Below the pieces are notes generated by a model. It worked only from the letters and a program-made list of their open reading frames with translations, searched no databases and was not told the origin of the DNA. A stretch of DNA of 64,000 nucleotides from Solirubrobacterales bacterium. Its GTDB lineage: Bacteria > Actinomycetota > Thermoleophilia > Solirubrobacterales > 70-9. Within the stretch, counting starts at the first letter, position 1; each line of letters begins with the position of its first letter. This document shows positions 1 to 7,561 of the stretch, in pieces. The position numbers and the translations under genes were made by a program. The DNA lies in the NCBI GenBank assembly GCA_025450195.1, contig JANWHW010000029.1, positions 1 to 64,000 of the forward strand, given 5' to 3'.

Positions 1-950
1 ACGACCTTGCCGAACGGCTTGACGACGAAGACCGAGGTCGGGAAGGTCGCCTGGCCGACGTGCTCGAAGACGATGTCGGGAGCGTCGCCGAGGATCTCCT
101 TGACCCGCTTGGCGAAACCGCGCGAGGCCTTGAAGCGCTCCTTGTCGGCGGCGGGATCGGCAAGGTTCTCCTTGGTCCGCATCATCTCGCCGAACTCGGC
201 CCGGTTGATGTAGTCGACCGCGCCCAACTGCTTGACCAGCTCGCCCTTCTCATCGGAGGAGACGACGCCGACCGCGTTGGCACCGGCCGCCTTGCAGAGC
301 TGCACGGCGAAGACCCCGAGGCCACCGGCCGCGCCCCAGATCAGGACGTTGTGGCCGGGTTGGAGCTTGCACTGGTCGATCAGCATCCGGTAGGCGGTGA
401 AGTAGGTCAGCCCGTAGGCGGAGGAGTCGGCCCAGGAGAGGTTCTGGGGGCGGGGGAGGAGTTGCTGCGCCTGCACCTTGGTGAACTGGGCGAAGGAGCC
501 CCAGGTCGTCTCATAGCCCCAGATCTTCTGGCTTGGTGCGGCAAGGGGATCGAGCCCGTGGACCTCGACATCCTCGTAGGAGGCCTGGTTGCAGTGGACG
601 ACGACCTCGTCGCCGGGCTTCCAGCGGGTGACCCCCTCGCCGACCTTCCAGACGATCCCCGAGGCGTCGGAGCCGCCGATGTGGTGGCCGTACTCGGGAT
701 GGTCGCCGTAGGGGAAGACCGAGACCGGCTTGCCCAGCGCCGCCCAGACGTTGTTGAAGTTGACGCCGGCCGCCATCACGCGGACGATCACCTCGAAGGC
801 ACCTGGCTCGGGAACTTCGATCTGCTCGAGCTGGAAGGCGTCGTTGGGCTCGCCCTGGCGCTCCTCGCGGATTACCCAAGCCGCCATCGTCTCCGGCAGC
901 GTTCCGGGCTCCACGTCTAGCTTCGAGACTTCGCTGGTGTCGACGGCCAA
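1..950 (-). CDS. ccr: Crotonyl-CoA carboxylase/reductase, 3' part missing
   Basis: Reductive carboxylation of crotonyl-CoA to ethylmalonyl-CoA with NADPH, in the ethylmalonyl-CoA pathway or for polyketide extender units (family knowledge). The translated 316 residues show the zinc-less MDR fold typical of Ccr: an N-terminal MAAWVIRE-like segment, a GVNFNN stretch, a substrate-domain region with HHIGGSDASG, and a nucleotide-binding stretch IWGAAGGLGVFAVQL. The start is a TTG at 950 preceded by GAAGGAG; no ATG fits the N-terminus better. The C-terminal third lies beyond position 1. It is divergent from rmuC, about 120 bases apart. Confidence 0.9.
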   Translation of the reverse strand, partial: MAVDTSEVSKLDVEPGTLPETMAAWVIREERQGEPNDAFQLEQIEVPEPGAFEVIVRVMAAGVNFNNVWAALGKPVSVFPYGDHPEYGHHIGGSDASGIVWKVGEGVTRWKPGDEVVVHCNQASYEDVEVHGLDPLAAPSQKIWGYETTWGSFAQFTKVQAQQLLPRPQNLSWADSSAYGLTYFTAYRMLIDQCKLQPGHNVLIWGAAGGLGVFAVQLCKAAGANAVGVVSSDEKGELVKQLGAVDYINRAEFGEMMRTKENLADPAADKERFKASRGFAKRVKEILGDAPDIVFEHVGQATFPTSVFVVKPFGKV

Positions 951-1068
951 ATCGGCTCCTTCGTAGGGCGTTTGCGGGCGGGACGGCGAATCCTAGTTCA
1001 ACGGTTCGCCTCGGGTTCGCGTCCGTATCGGTGGCTACTTTCAATGGCTCGATGAGAAAGGAAGAGCC

Positions 1069-2265
1069 ATGACCGTTCTGCTGCTGTTCGCCGTCCTTGC
1101 CGTCGCCGCCCTGGCGGGATTCTTTGCTGTGCGAGCCTCCCGCCTGGGTTCCGAATTGGGCCAGGTCCGGAGCGAGCGCGAGGACCTTGTGACCGATCGG
1201 GATCGCATGCGGGCCGAGGCTGAGGCCTTGCCCGAGATCAGTGCCAAGCTGGCCGCCACCGAAGCTCGGCTGGAGATGAGCGAGGCCGAGAAGGCGCGCC
1301 TGCTGAGCGAGGACAAGCAGAAAACCGAGCGCACTCACGAGCGGGTTGGGCGGATGTTCGATGACTTCAGATCGGTGCGAGAGGAAACGCTCCCCGACCT
1401 GCTTGCCAAGACCGAGAAGGCCGCGTCGGGGACGGAGCGGATCGATCGTGGCATGACCGGATGGATGCGGACGATCGCCAACCCGCAGGCGCGCGGTGCC
1501 TTCGGCGAGCTTGCGGTCGAGAATCAGCTGCGCAACCTCGGCCTGGAGCTGGGCCGCGATTTCATGCGGCAGGTGAGCGGCGACGACGGCCGCAAGCGGC
1601 CCGATTACATCGTGCGCACCGGGGACGGCAGCGTGATCATCGACGCCAAGTTCGTCCTCGACGAGGACATCGAGGATGTCGACGAGGCCCTGGAGGCGGA
1701 GGACTCGGAGCGGCTGGTTGAGTTCGGCCGTCGTCTCAAGGCCCGCGCCGAAGAGCTTTCGAAGCGGGACTACTCGAAGGTCGCCGGCCGCGGGCCCTCG
1801 GTGGTGCTGCTCTATGTGCCGGTCGAGGGTGCTTACGAGACGTTGAAAGCGTTGCCGGGGTTCTCAATCGAGAAGTTCTCGCGCAGCCATCGGGTCTACA
1901 TCGTCACTCCGTCGCAGCTTGGCCTGGCACTTGGCCTGATAGCCGAGGTCGCTCACAAGGCGCGCCACGACGAGGAGGTGGGCAACGTCGCCGACGCCTT
2001 GATCGACGTTGCGGAGCAGATGGCCGACATGATCGATGGCCTCGATCAACACGGCAAGCACCTCGCCACCGCCTTCAAAAGCTACGACGGGCTGCTTGCG
2101 ATGACCAGTACTCGCAGCAAGCTGTGGCGGCGAGCCTCCACCGTCTGGGACTTCGCTCGGCGCAGCCCGAAGATCGAGGGGGAGATTCGCAGCATCAATC
2201 CTCCGCGCTCCGACGCGGGCCAGCTTGCCGAGCGCTGGCGGGAAGAGGCAGCCGGCGACGCTTAG
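1069..2265 (+). CDS. rmuC: RmuC family DNA recombination protein
   Basis: Predicted nuclease-fold protein that in E. coli limits recombination at inverted repeats (family knowledge). The 398-residue protein has one N-terminal membrane segment (about residues 2-22), a charged coiled-coil region (about 25-110) and the RmuC domain with GAFGELAVENQL near residue 145 and the PD-(D/E)xK-like IIDAKFVLDED near 188. The ATG at 1069 follows a GGAAGAG ribosome-binding site. It is convergent with the lipoprotein gene downstream, with only 6 bases between them. Confidence 0.9.
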   Translation: MTVLLLFAVLAVAALAGFFAVRASRLGSELGQVRSEREDLVTDRDRMRAEAEALPEISAKLAATEARLEMSEAEKARLLSEDKQKTERTHERVGRMFDDFRSVREETLPDLLAKTEKAASGTERIDRGMTGWMRTIANPQARGAFGELAVENQLRNLGLELGRDFMRQVSGDDGRKRPDYIVRTGDGSVIIDAKFVLDEDIEDVDEALEAEDSERLVEFGRRLKARAEELSKRDYSKVAGRGPSVVLLYVPVEGAYETLKALPGFSIEKFSRSHRVYIVTPSQLGLALGLIAEVAHKARHDEEVGNVADALIDVAEQMADMIDGLDQHGKHLATAFKSYDGLLAMTSTRSKLWRRASTVWDFARRSPKIEGEIRSINPPRSDAGQLAERWREEAAGDA

Positions 2266-2271
2266 CGTCGA

Positions 2272-2760
2272 CTACGGAAGCAGAACGTCGTTCTCAGACG
2301 AGGAGCGATACGGGCCGACCGCGAGCCTGGCCGGCTCGGCACTGGGAATGTCTTCGGCGCTGATTCTGTAGATGCCGGCTGGGAGGGCGGTTTGGAGGGT
2401 CACCGCGCCGTTGGCTATAAGGGGCTCAGAGCTGACATCCGTTTCCGGGCCGCGCACCTCGAGCCGGGAGGCGTCGTCGGTCAGGTTGGCGGTTACGAAG
2501 ACGACGTCCAGGGGTGCGTTTGACCGGACCGGCGGCTGCCCGGCGTGTGCGTTCTGGGGGATCTGCTGCGTCGGTTCGGGGCCGACGGCAATCCGGTCAG
2601 GGATCACCGTGATCGCGTCTTCGGTGATCGAGACGCTGACCCGGGTCGGCGGCTGGGGCCGGGGATCGTTCTGATGCTCTTGCGCACCGCAGCCCGTCAT
2701 CGCGAAGGCCAGCGAGCCAAGCGCACAGGCACCAGCGATTTTGCCTCTCCAACGCCCCAT
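2272..2760 (-). CDS. Putative lipoprotein of unknown function
   Basis: 162 residues. The N-terminus is basic, then hydrophobic, and ends in a lipobox (AMTGC near residues 20-24), so it should be a lipid-anchored exported protein. A proline-rich linker follows. The rest is a small beta-rich domain that could resemble a copper- or plastocyanin-like fold, but no ligand set is visible, so the function is left open. It lies immediately downstream of the YgfZ-like gene on the same strand (11-base gap) and may be co-transcribed with it. Confidence 0.65.
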   Translation of the reverse strand: MGRWRGKIAGACALGSLAFAMTGCGAQEHQNDPRPQPPTRVSVSITEDAITVIPDRIAVGPEPTQQIPQNAHAGQPPVRSNAPLDVVFVTANLTDDASRLEVRGPETDVSSEPLIANGAVTLQTALPAGIYRISAEDIPSAEPARLAVGPYRSSSENDVLLP

Positions 2761-2771
2761 CGAGGCGGAAT

Positions 2772-3725
2772 CTAGCCGAACGGCAAGTCGACAACGCGAG
2801 CCGTAACGCCATCTTCACCTACGGTGAGCTCTGTGCCCGGCTCGGCCTCTCGCCGCACGATCGCCAGCCCGATCGGGCCACGAGCAGGGGACACGCAGGC
2901 GCTGCCGATCTTGCCGACCTCTTTTCCGCCCAGCAACAGGATCTCGTCGGCCTCAGAAGGAGCACTCAGCTCCAGGCCCCTAAGGTGGCGATTTGGCCGG
3001 CCCTTGTAGTGGAGGCGGGCCACCGGCTCCTGGCCGATGTAGCAACCCTTGGTGAAGCTGACCGCCCGCTCGACTATCCCGGCCTCCGCCGGCATCGTCT
3101 GGTGGCTCATCTCGGCGCCGAACCGCGGTGTCCCGGCTTCGATCCGCAAGACATCGGCGGCATTGGCTTCAACCTCCACAGCCCCGTCTGCGATCAGCCC
3201 TTCGAGGAGGCGACTCGCGTCGTCCCCGGCGGCAATCAGATCGATGCCATCGCGGGTGCCGACGGCCAGGCAATCCACGCCGCCCACCCTTGCCTCCTTG
3301 CATGAATGCTCCGGCAACGCGGGTGTGCCGGCGATCTCGACGCTGCGCGGGCCGATCAGCGAGAGGATGGCCCGGTTGCCGGTGAGGTCGGCGATCTCGA
3401 CATCGCGCCCGATCTTGTACATCTCGAGATGCCGCCGCGCTGCCTCCAGCGCCTCGGGCTCGGTGTCGATCCAAAGCTCTCCCGAAGCGAGCGCGAGGAC
3501 CCGCATGTCGGCCTGGAGATGGCCCTTGCGGTCGAGCAGCGCCGCATAGCAGCCCTCTCCCGGGTCGAGAGCCTCGATGTCGTTGGTGAGCTGGCCCTGC
3601 AGGTACTCGGGGCCCTCCTCGCCGGTAATCAGCAGCTTGCCGCGGGTGGAGCGGTCGAGCACGCCGCACTCTTCTCGCAGCTGGCGGTATTGGGCGTCGA
3701 GCTCGATGGTTGTCGGGTCGGGCAT
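2772..3725 (-). CDS. ygfZ: YgfZ/GcvT-like folate-binding protein
   Basis: Tetrahydrofolate-binding protein related to the glycine-cleavage T protein. YgfZ members help maintain iron-sulfur enzymes (family knowledge). The 317-residue protein carries the diagnostic KGCYIGQE motif at about residues 226-233 and an N-terminal GcvT fold starting with a YRQLREECGVLDRS-like stretch. I chose the ATG at 3725; an upstream in-frame ATG at 3851 would add 42 low-complexity residues covering the promoter region shared with the multicopper oxidase gene. The gene is divergent from that oxidase. Confidence 0.88.
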   Translation of the reverse strand: MPDPTTIELDAQYRQLREECGVLDRSTRGKLLITGEEGPEYLQGQLTNDIEALDPGEGCYAALLDRKGHLQADMRVLALASGELWIDTEPEALEAARRHLEMYKIGRDVEIADLTGNRAILSLIGPRSVEIAGTPALPEHSCKEARVGGVDCLAVGTRDGIDLIAAGDDASRLLEGLIADGAVEVEANAADVLRIEAGTPRFGAEMSHQTMPAEAGIVERAVSFTKGCYIGQEPVARLHYKGRPNRHLRGLELSAPSEADEILLLGGKEVGKIGSACVSPARGPIGLAIVRREAEPGTELTVGEDGVTARVVDLPFG

Positions 3726-3794
3726 CGGCTCCCGATTGTAGGAGGCTGCCCCGGTCTGACCGGTGCGCCGGGCACCATGTCGGCGGCTGTGATT

Positions 3795-3832
3795 TTTTGA
3801 TGCATCGAAAACAAGGTTTAGATGTGTCAAAA
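3795..3832. promoter_or_regulatory. Two operator-like palindromes upstream of the metal cassette
   Basis: Two adjacent imperfect palindromes lie in the ygfZ/multicopper oxidase intergenic region: TTTTGATGCATCGAAAA (3795-3811, perfect GATGCATC core) and TTTAGATGTGTCAAAA (3817-3832, arms TTTAGA/TCAAAA with one mismatch). Their spacing and A+T-rich arms resemble binding sites of DtxR/MntR-type repressors. The cassette downstream encodes such a regulator. That it binds here is an inference. Confidence 0.45.
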
Positions 3833-3872
3833 TCTCGACCCATCGACGCAATGCCTTCCCAGCGAGCTCGTG

Positions 3873-5015
3873 ATGAGCGATAAGAACCGAATCAGCCGGC
3901 GCAGGCTGCTGGGGGCGGCTGCGGTCGTCCCTGCGGCAGCCGGCCTGCAGGGGCTTGTTTCGCGGAGTGGGCTAGGGGGAGATCCCGCTCAAGCGAAGCC
4001 GAACGGCAATCGGGGTGGCGGGCACGCTGGCCACAACGGCTTCGCGCATGCCAGCTTTGCCCCGGGGCGAACCGTCAACCACCGCGCCAACGGCTTCAAC
4101 CCAACGGAGTTGCTTCGGGACTTCGACTACGGGAAGACGCGACGACTTGCCAGCGGTCGCGTCCTGCGCGAGTGGGAGATCATCGCCCAGGACCGTGAGA
4201 TCGAAGTCGCGCCCGGGGTCAAGTACGAGGCGTGGACCTACAATGGCCGCGTTCCCGGCCCGACCTTGAGGGCCCGCGAGGGCGACAAGCTCCGGGTCCG
4301 CTTCATCAACGGCTCCGAACACCCGCACACGATGCACTTCCACGGCATCCACCCGGCGGTGATGGATGGCGTGCCGGGGATCGGCGAGCGGCTCGGCGGC
4401 GGTCAGATCGAGCCGGGGGAAGCGTTCACCTATGAATTCGAGGCCGAACCGTTCGGCCTCCACCTCTACCACTGCCACGTGGCGCCGCTCGCCGCGCACA
4501 TCTCACGCGGCCTGTACGGCGCTTTCGTGATCGACCCCAAGAAGGGCCGGCCGGAAGCCGACGAGATGGTGATGGTGATGAACGGCTTCGACACCAACTT
4601 CGACCTCTCCAACGAGGTCTACGCGGTCAACTCGATCGGCTTTCACTACATCAACGAGCCGATCCGGGTGAAGCGCGATGACCTGGTGCGGATCTATCTC
4701 GTCAACGCGCTCGAGTTCGATCCGCTCAACTCCTTTCACGTCCACGCCAACTTCTTCCAGTACTACCCGACCGGGACTTCGCTGGAGCCGAGCGAGTTCA
4801 CGGACACGGTGATCCAGGGTCAGGGCCAGCGAGCGGTCCTCGAGATGAAGTTCCCGTTCGACGGCGACTACATGTTCCACGCCCACGTCAGCGAGTTCGC
4901 CGAGCTTGGCTGGACCGGGTTCTTCCGGGTTGGGGACCCGTCGCTGCTCACTCCGGCCGCCGCCGCGGCCGCCTACTGCAAGCTTCCCTGGGGTGGTAAG
5001 GGAGCTCCGGCCTAG
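3873..5015 (+). CDS. Tat-exported multicopper oxidase
   Basis: Oxidises a metal or phenolic substrate with O2 outside the membrane (family role). From the ATG at 3873 the 380-residue product begins with a twin-arginine signal (SRRRLLGAAA) and a His/Gly-rich linker. Copper-binding motifs are visible: HTMHFHG (H152, H155, H157), YHCH (H200, C201, H202), FHVH (H289, H291) and MFHAH (H336, H338). The HCH motif in the N-terminal half and the short length suggest a two-domain laccase/nitrite-reductase-like type. The next genes are a ZIP transporter and a DtxR-type regulator, so oxidation of Mn(II), Fe(II) or Cu(I) is plausible. An upstream in-frame ATG at 3822 is less likely because it precedes the Tat signal by 17 residues and overlaps a putative operator. 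Confidence 0.88.
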   Translation: MSDKNRISRRRLLGAAAVVPAAAGLQGLVSRSGLGGDPAQAKPNGNRGGGHAGHNGFAHASFAPGRTVNHRANGFNPTELLRDFDYGKTRRLASGRVLREWEIIAQDREIEVAPGVKYEAWTYNGRVPGPTLRAREGDKLRVRFINGSEHPHTMHFHGIHPAVMDGVPGIGERLGGGQIEPGEAFTYEFEAEPFGLHLYHCHVAPLAAHISRGLYGAFVIDPKKGRPEADEMVMVMNGFDTNFDLSNEVYAVNSIGFHYINEPIRVKRDDLVRIYLVNALEFDPLNSFHVHANFFQYYPTGTSLEPSEFTDTVIQGQGQRAVLEMKFPFDGDYMFHAHVSEFAELGWTGFFRVGDPSLLTPAAAAAAYCKLPWGGKGAPA

Positions 5016-5031
5016 TGGAGGTGGCTGACTG

Positions 5032-6258
5032 ATGGAGGCGGCAACCAAGGCGGCGCCGACGCCTGGCGGTGGACTGCCGGCCTGGGCGCTGGGCCTCATC
5101 CCGCTGGCCTTGATCGCGGTGGCGATCGGCGTCTTTGCACTGCTCGGCGGCCCTGGGCTGGGCGAGCGAACCGGGCCGCCGGTCGAGGAGGTCGCGATTG
5201 AGCGCACGATGCTGCGGCCGGGGGAGATCGAGCTGACGCTTCGCAACGATGGCCCCGACCCGGTCGAAGTCGCCCAGGTCGCGGTGAACGACGCCTATGC
5301 GCCGTTCACGGCGACGGACGGGCTCGAGATCGGCCGTCTCAGCTCGACCACACTGGAGATCACCTATCCATGGATCGAAGGCGAGGCGTACGAGATATTC
5401 ATCCTCACCTCGACCGGTGGCACGATCGACGCTTCGATCCCGGTTGCCTCCGAGACCCCGGAGGCGGACCTCGACTTCTACGGGCTGATGGCGCTGCTGG
5501 GCATCTACGTGGGAGTGATCCCGGTCAGCCTGGGGATGCTCTGGCTGCCCTTCGTGCGGCGGGTCGGCGAGCAGTGGGTGGGGGGGCTGATCGCATTCAC
5601 CGTCGGCCTGCTCGCCGTCCTCGCGATCGACGCGACGCTGGAGGGGCTCGAGATCGCTTCCGAGGCGCCGAGCGCCTTCGGGGGCGAGAGCCTCGTCTTC
5701 GCCGGGGCGCTCATCGCCTACTTGCTGCTGGCCGCGCTTGACGTCCATCTGACGCGGCGCAGTGAGAAAGCCAACAGCGCCGCAGCGCGCGGTGGGCTCT
5801 ATATGGCGCTGCTCGTCGCGATTGGGATCGGCCTCCACAACCTTGGCGAGGGACTGGCGATCGGCTCGTCCTACGCGACGGGGGCCCTTGCTCTGGGTGC
5901 CTTCTTGGTGGTGGGCTTCGCGATCCACAACACCACCGAGGGGCTGGCGATCGTCGCGCCGCTGCGCGGGAAAGCGAGCGAAGCGAGTGGCCCGCCGAGC
6001 TTGGCCCAGCTCCTCGGGCTCGGGATGATCGCCGGCGCCCCGGCAATTCTTGGGGCATGGATCGGCGCAGCGGCCTTCAACCCGAGCCTCGCGGCGCTCC
6101 TGTTCGGGGTCGGGGTCGGCGCGATCGCCAGGGTGATCGTCCAGATCGCGCCGGCGATGCGCGACGAGGCTGGACGGTTCCTGCACCCGATCTCGGTTGC
6201 CGGGATGATCGCCGGAATCGCCGCCCTCTACATCACCGGCCTGCTGGTCTCAGTCTGA
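5032..6258 (+). CDS. ZIP family metal transporter with extracytoplasmic N-terminal domain
   Basis: Divalent metal (Zn, Fe or Mn) permease. The 408-residue protein has an N-terminal membrane segment (about 20-42), an Ig-like beta domain outside the core (about 50-145) and then a ZIP core of about eight helices. The two metal-site motifs are HNLGEGLAIG (H269) and HNTTEGLAI (H299). The N-terminal domain is an addition to the usual 250-residue ZIP protein. It starts 16 bases after the oxidase stop, and its TGA overlaps the ATG of the regulator, so the three genes form one operon. Confidence 0.88.
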   Translation: MEAATKAAPTPGGGLPAWALGLIPLALIAVAIGVFALLGGPGLGERTGPPVEEVAIERTMLRPGEIELTLRNDGPDPVEVAQVAVNDAYAPFTATDGLEIGRLSSTTLEITYPWIEGEAYEIFILTSTGGTIDASIPVASETPEADLDFYGLMALLGIYVGVIPVSLGMLWLPFVRRVGEQWVGGLIAFTVGLLAVLAIDATLEGLEIASEAPSAFGGESLVFAGALIAYLLLAALDVHLTRRSEKANSAAARGGLYMALLVAIGIGLHNLGEGLAIGSSYATGALALGAFLVVGFAIHNTTEGLAIVAPLRGKASEASGPPSLAQLLGLGMIAGAPAILGAWIGAAAFNPSLAALLFGVGVGAIARVIVQIAPAMRDEAGRFLHPISVAGMIAGIAALYITGLLVSV

Positions 6259-6722
6259 TGGCCCTCGGAAGCAGCGATGCTCGTTCCAAGCGGGCCACCA
6301 ATGCGGAGGCGATCGAGGACTACGCGAAGGCGATCTACGCGCTCTCGCTCGACCGGGCGGGCGCAGTCCTCAACGGAGAGGTTGCCGAGCGCCTGGGTGT
6401 CACTCCGGCAACGGCAACCTCGATGCTGAAGCGGCTCGACGAGATGGGGTTGGTGGAGCACACCCCATACAAGGGAGTTGTTCTCACCCCCGCCGGAGAG
6501 AAGGTCGCGCTGGAGGTAATTCGCCACCACCGGCTGATCGAGGCTTACCTCTCCGAGGCTCTGGGAATGCCCGAGGACCGCGTTCACGATGAGGCGGAGG
6601 TGCTCGAGCACTACATCTCCGAGGAGCTCGAGCAGCTGATTGCCGAGAAGCTTGGCGAGCCGAGCCACGACCCACACGGAACCCCGATCCCGGGGCCCGA
6701 CCTCCGACCGCCCGTCGAGTAG
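6258..6722 (+). CDS. DtxR/MntR family metal-dependent repressor
   Basis: Metal-sensing transcriptional repressor. The 154-residue protein has an N-terminal winged helix-turn-helix (about 15-75, including VTPATATSMLKRL) and a dimerisation/metal-binding domain with the HHRLIEAYL and HDEAEVLEHYISEELE stretches typical of the family. It lacks the C-terminal SH3-like domain of IdeR/DtxR, so it is MntR-like in length. The ATG at 6258 overlaps the ZIP stop (TGATG), so it is translationally coupled. It probably controls its own operon through the palindromes at 3795-3832. Confidence 0.88.
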   Translation: MALGSSDARSKRATNAEAIEDYAKAIYALSLDRAGAVLNGEVAERLGVTPATATSMLKRLDEMGLVEHTPYKGVVLTPAGEKVALEVIRHHRLIEAYLSEALGMPEDRVHDEAEVLEHYISEELEQLIAEKLGEPSHDPHGTPIPGPDLRPPVE

Positions 6723-6786
6723 GGGTCGGGTGTCCCTCTGCCGGAGGCCCTTCGGCTGAGTCTCCGTCAGAGGGACACCCGACCCC
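6722..6786. repeat. Intergenic hairpin repeat, copy A
   Basis: A perfect 19-base inverted repeat (6722-6740 and 6768-6786) encloses a 27-base loop that itself closes with CGGAG/CTCCG. The loop core GGAGGCCCTTCGGCT..AGTCTCC recurs in copy B at 7499-7551. There is no poly-T tail. It could be a terminator or a REP-like element; it follows the regulator stop directly. Confidence 0.8.
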
Positions 6787-6804
6787 ACCAGATACGCTGC
6801 TCAG

Positions 6805-7167
6805 ATGGGCCTCGTTGAGGACTTCCAGTTGATCGTGGATTCGTTGCCTCCGGACTGGACCGATCTCGAGATCGACCTGCGGATCGACGACGAGAGCCAT
6901 TACGTCGATACGGCGGTGGCGCTGAGCCAGGTAAACGCCAATCCCTACTCGGGCTCGGACTGGCACTGGGCGCTGGCCGTTGCGCACACCTTTGGGCACG
7001 CCGCGGCAGCCGAGACGGTCAAGGGTGTCCTCTCCAAGCTGGACGGGGAAGGGGTCCGAGGCGAGATGCAGGTGCGCGAGGTGCGCGAGGGCCGAGCCGA
7101 GATCGTGCAGATGTGGGGCCGCCCCGAGAGCGTTCGCGAAGAGTTCCGCCAGCGCCGCTCGCTCTAA
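6805..7167 (+). CDS. Conserved-looking hypothetical protein
   Basis: 120 residues, not recognised. It is acidic, with no signal peptide or membrane segment. The N-terminal half (LPPDWTDLEIDLRIDD) and the C-terminal half (VREVREGRAEIVQMWGRP) look like an alpha/beta domain with even codon use. The ATG at 6805 starts shortly after the copy A hairpin. The next gene begins 4 bases after the stop on the same strand, so the two probably form a bicistron. Confidence 0.6.
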   Translation: MGLVEDFQLIVDSLPPDWTDLEIDLRIDDESHYVDTAVALSQVNANPYSGSDWHWALAVAHTFGHAAAAETVKGVLSKLDGEGVRGEMQVREVREGRAEIVQMWGRPESVREEFRQRRSL

Positions 7168-7171
7168 GCCA

Positions 7172-7495
7172 GTGGCTCAGGTTGTCGCCCTCACCTCCGA
7201 CCTCCTGCTTGGCAGCAAGGTCGAGGCGATGCTGAGCGCCGCCGGCCACGAGGTGGTCCTTACGCCTTCTCTTCAGGACGCACCCTGGGGCGGTGCTGAG
7301 CTCATCGTCGCCGACCTCGATGTTGCGAACCCGGAGGCTCTGGTTGGGCTCGGCGTTCCCGTCCTCGGCTACTACTCCCACGTCGACGTCGAGACCCGGC
7401 AGGCTGCTGAGGCTGCTGGCGTCGATCTCGTCGTGCCTCGATCCCGTATGGCCCGCGAGCTTCCCGAGCTGGTCGATCGGCTACTCAAGGGGTGA
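7172..7495 (+). CDS. Small receiver-like hypothetical protein
   Basis: 107 residues from a GTG at 7172, four bases after the previous stop. The alternating hydrophobic strands (VVALTSDLLLG, LIVADLDV, VPVLGYYSHVD, VDLVVPRS) suggest a CheY-like Rossmann-type fold. In this pattern the residues after LIVAD could hold a receiver acidic site. No effector domain is present. Function unknown; it probably acts with the preceding gene. Bracketed by intergenic hairpin copies A and B. Confidence 0.6.
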   Translation: MAQVVALTSDLLLGSKVEAMLSAAGHEVVLTPSLQDAPWGGAELIVADLDVANPEALVGLGVPVLGYYSHVDVETRQAAEAAGVDLVVPRSRMARELPELVDRLLKG

Positions 7496-7498
7496 GCC

Positions 7499-7551
7499 GG
7501 ATACCCCTCTGAGGGAGGCCCTTCGGCTCAGTCTCCCTCAGAGGGGCATCC
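7499..7551. repeat. Intergenic hairpin repeat, copy B
   Basis: Arms of 19 bases (7499-7517 and 7533-7551) pair with one mismatch, closing a 15-base loop with GGCCCTTCGGCT. The loop sequence matches copy A (6722-6786) while the arms differ but stay complementary. That pattern of compensatory change suggests the hairpin itself is conserved. It sits between convergent genes, so a bidirectional terminator role is possible. Confidence 0.8.
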
Positions 7552-7561
7552 GCCCCACCCA

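Noticed and set aside
60-1338. Long open frames on both strands across the Ccr gene
   Set aside because: They are shadows of the Ccr and RmuC frames; their translations are GC-driven low complexity with no family match.
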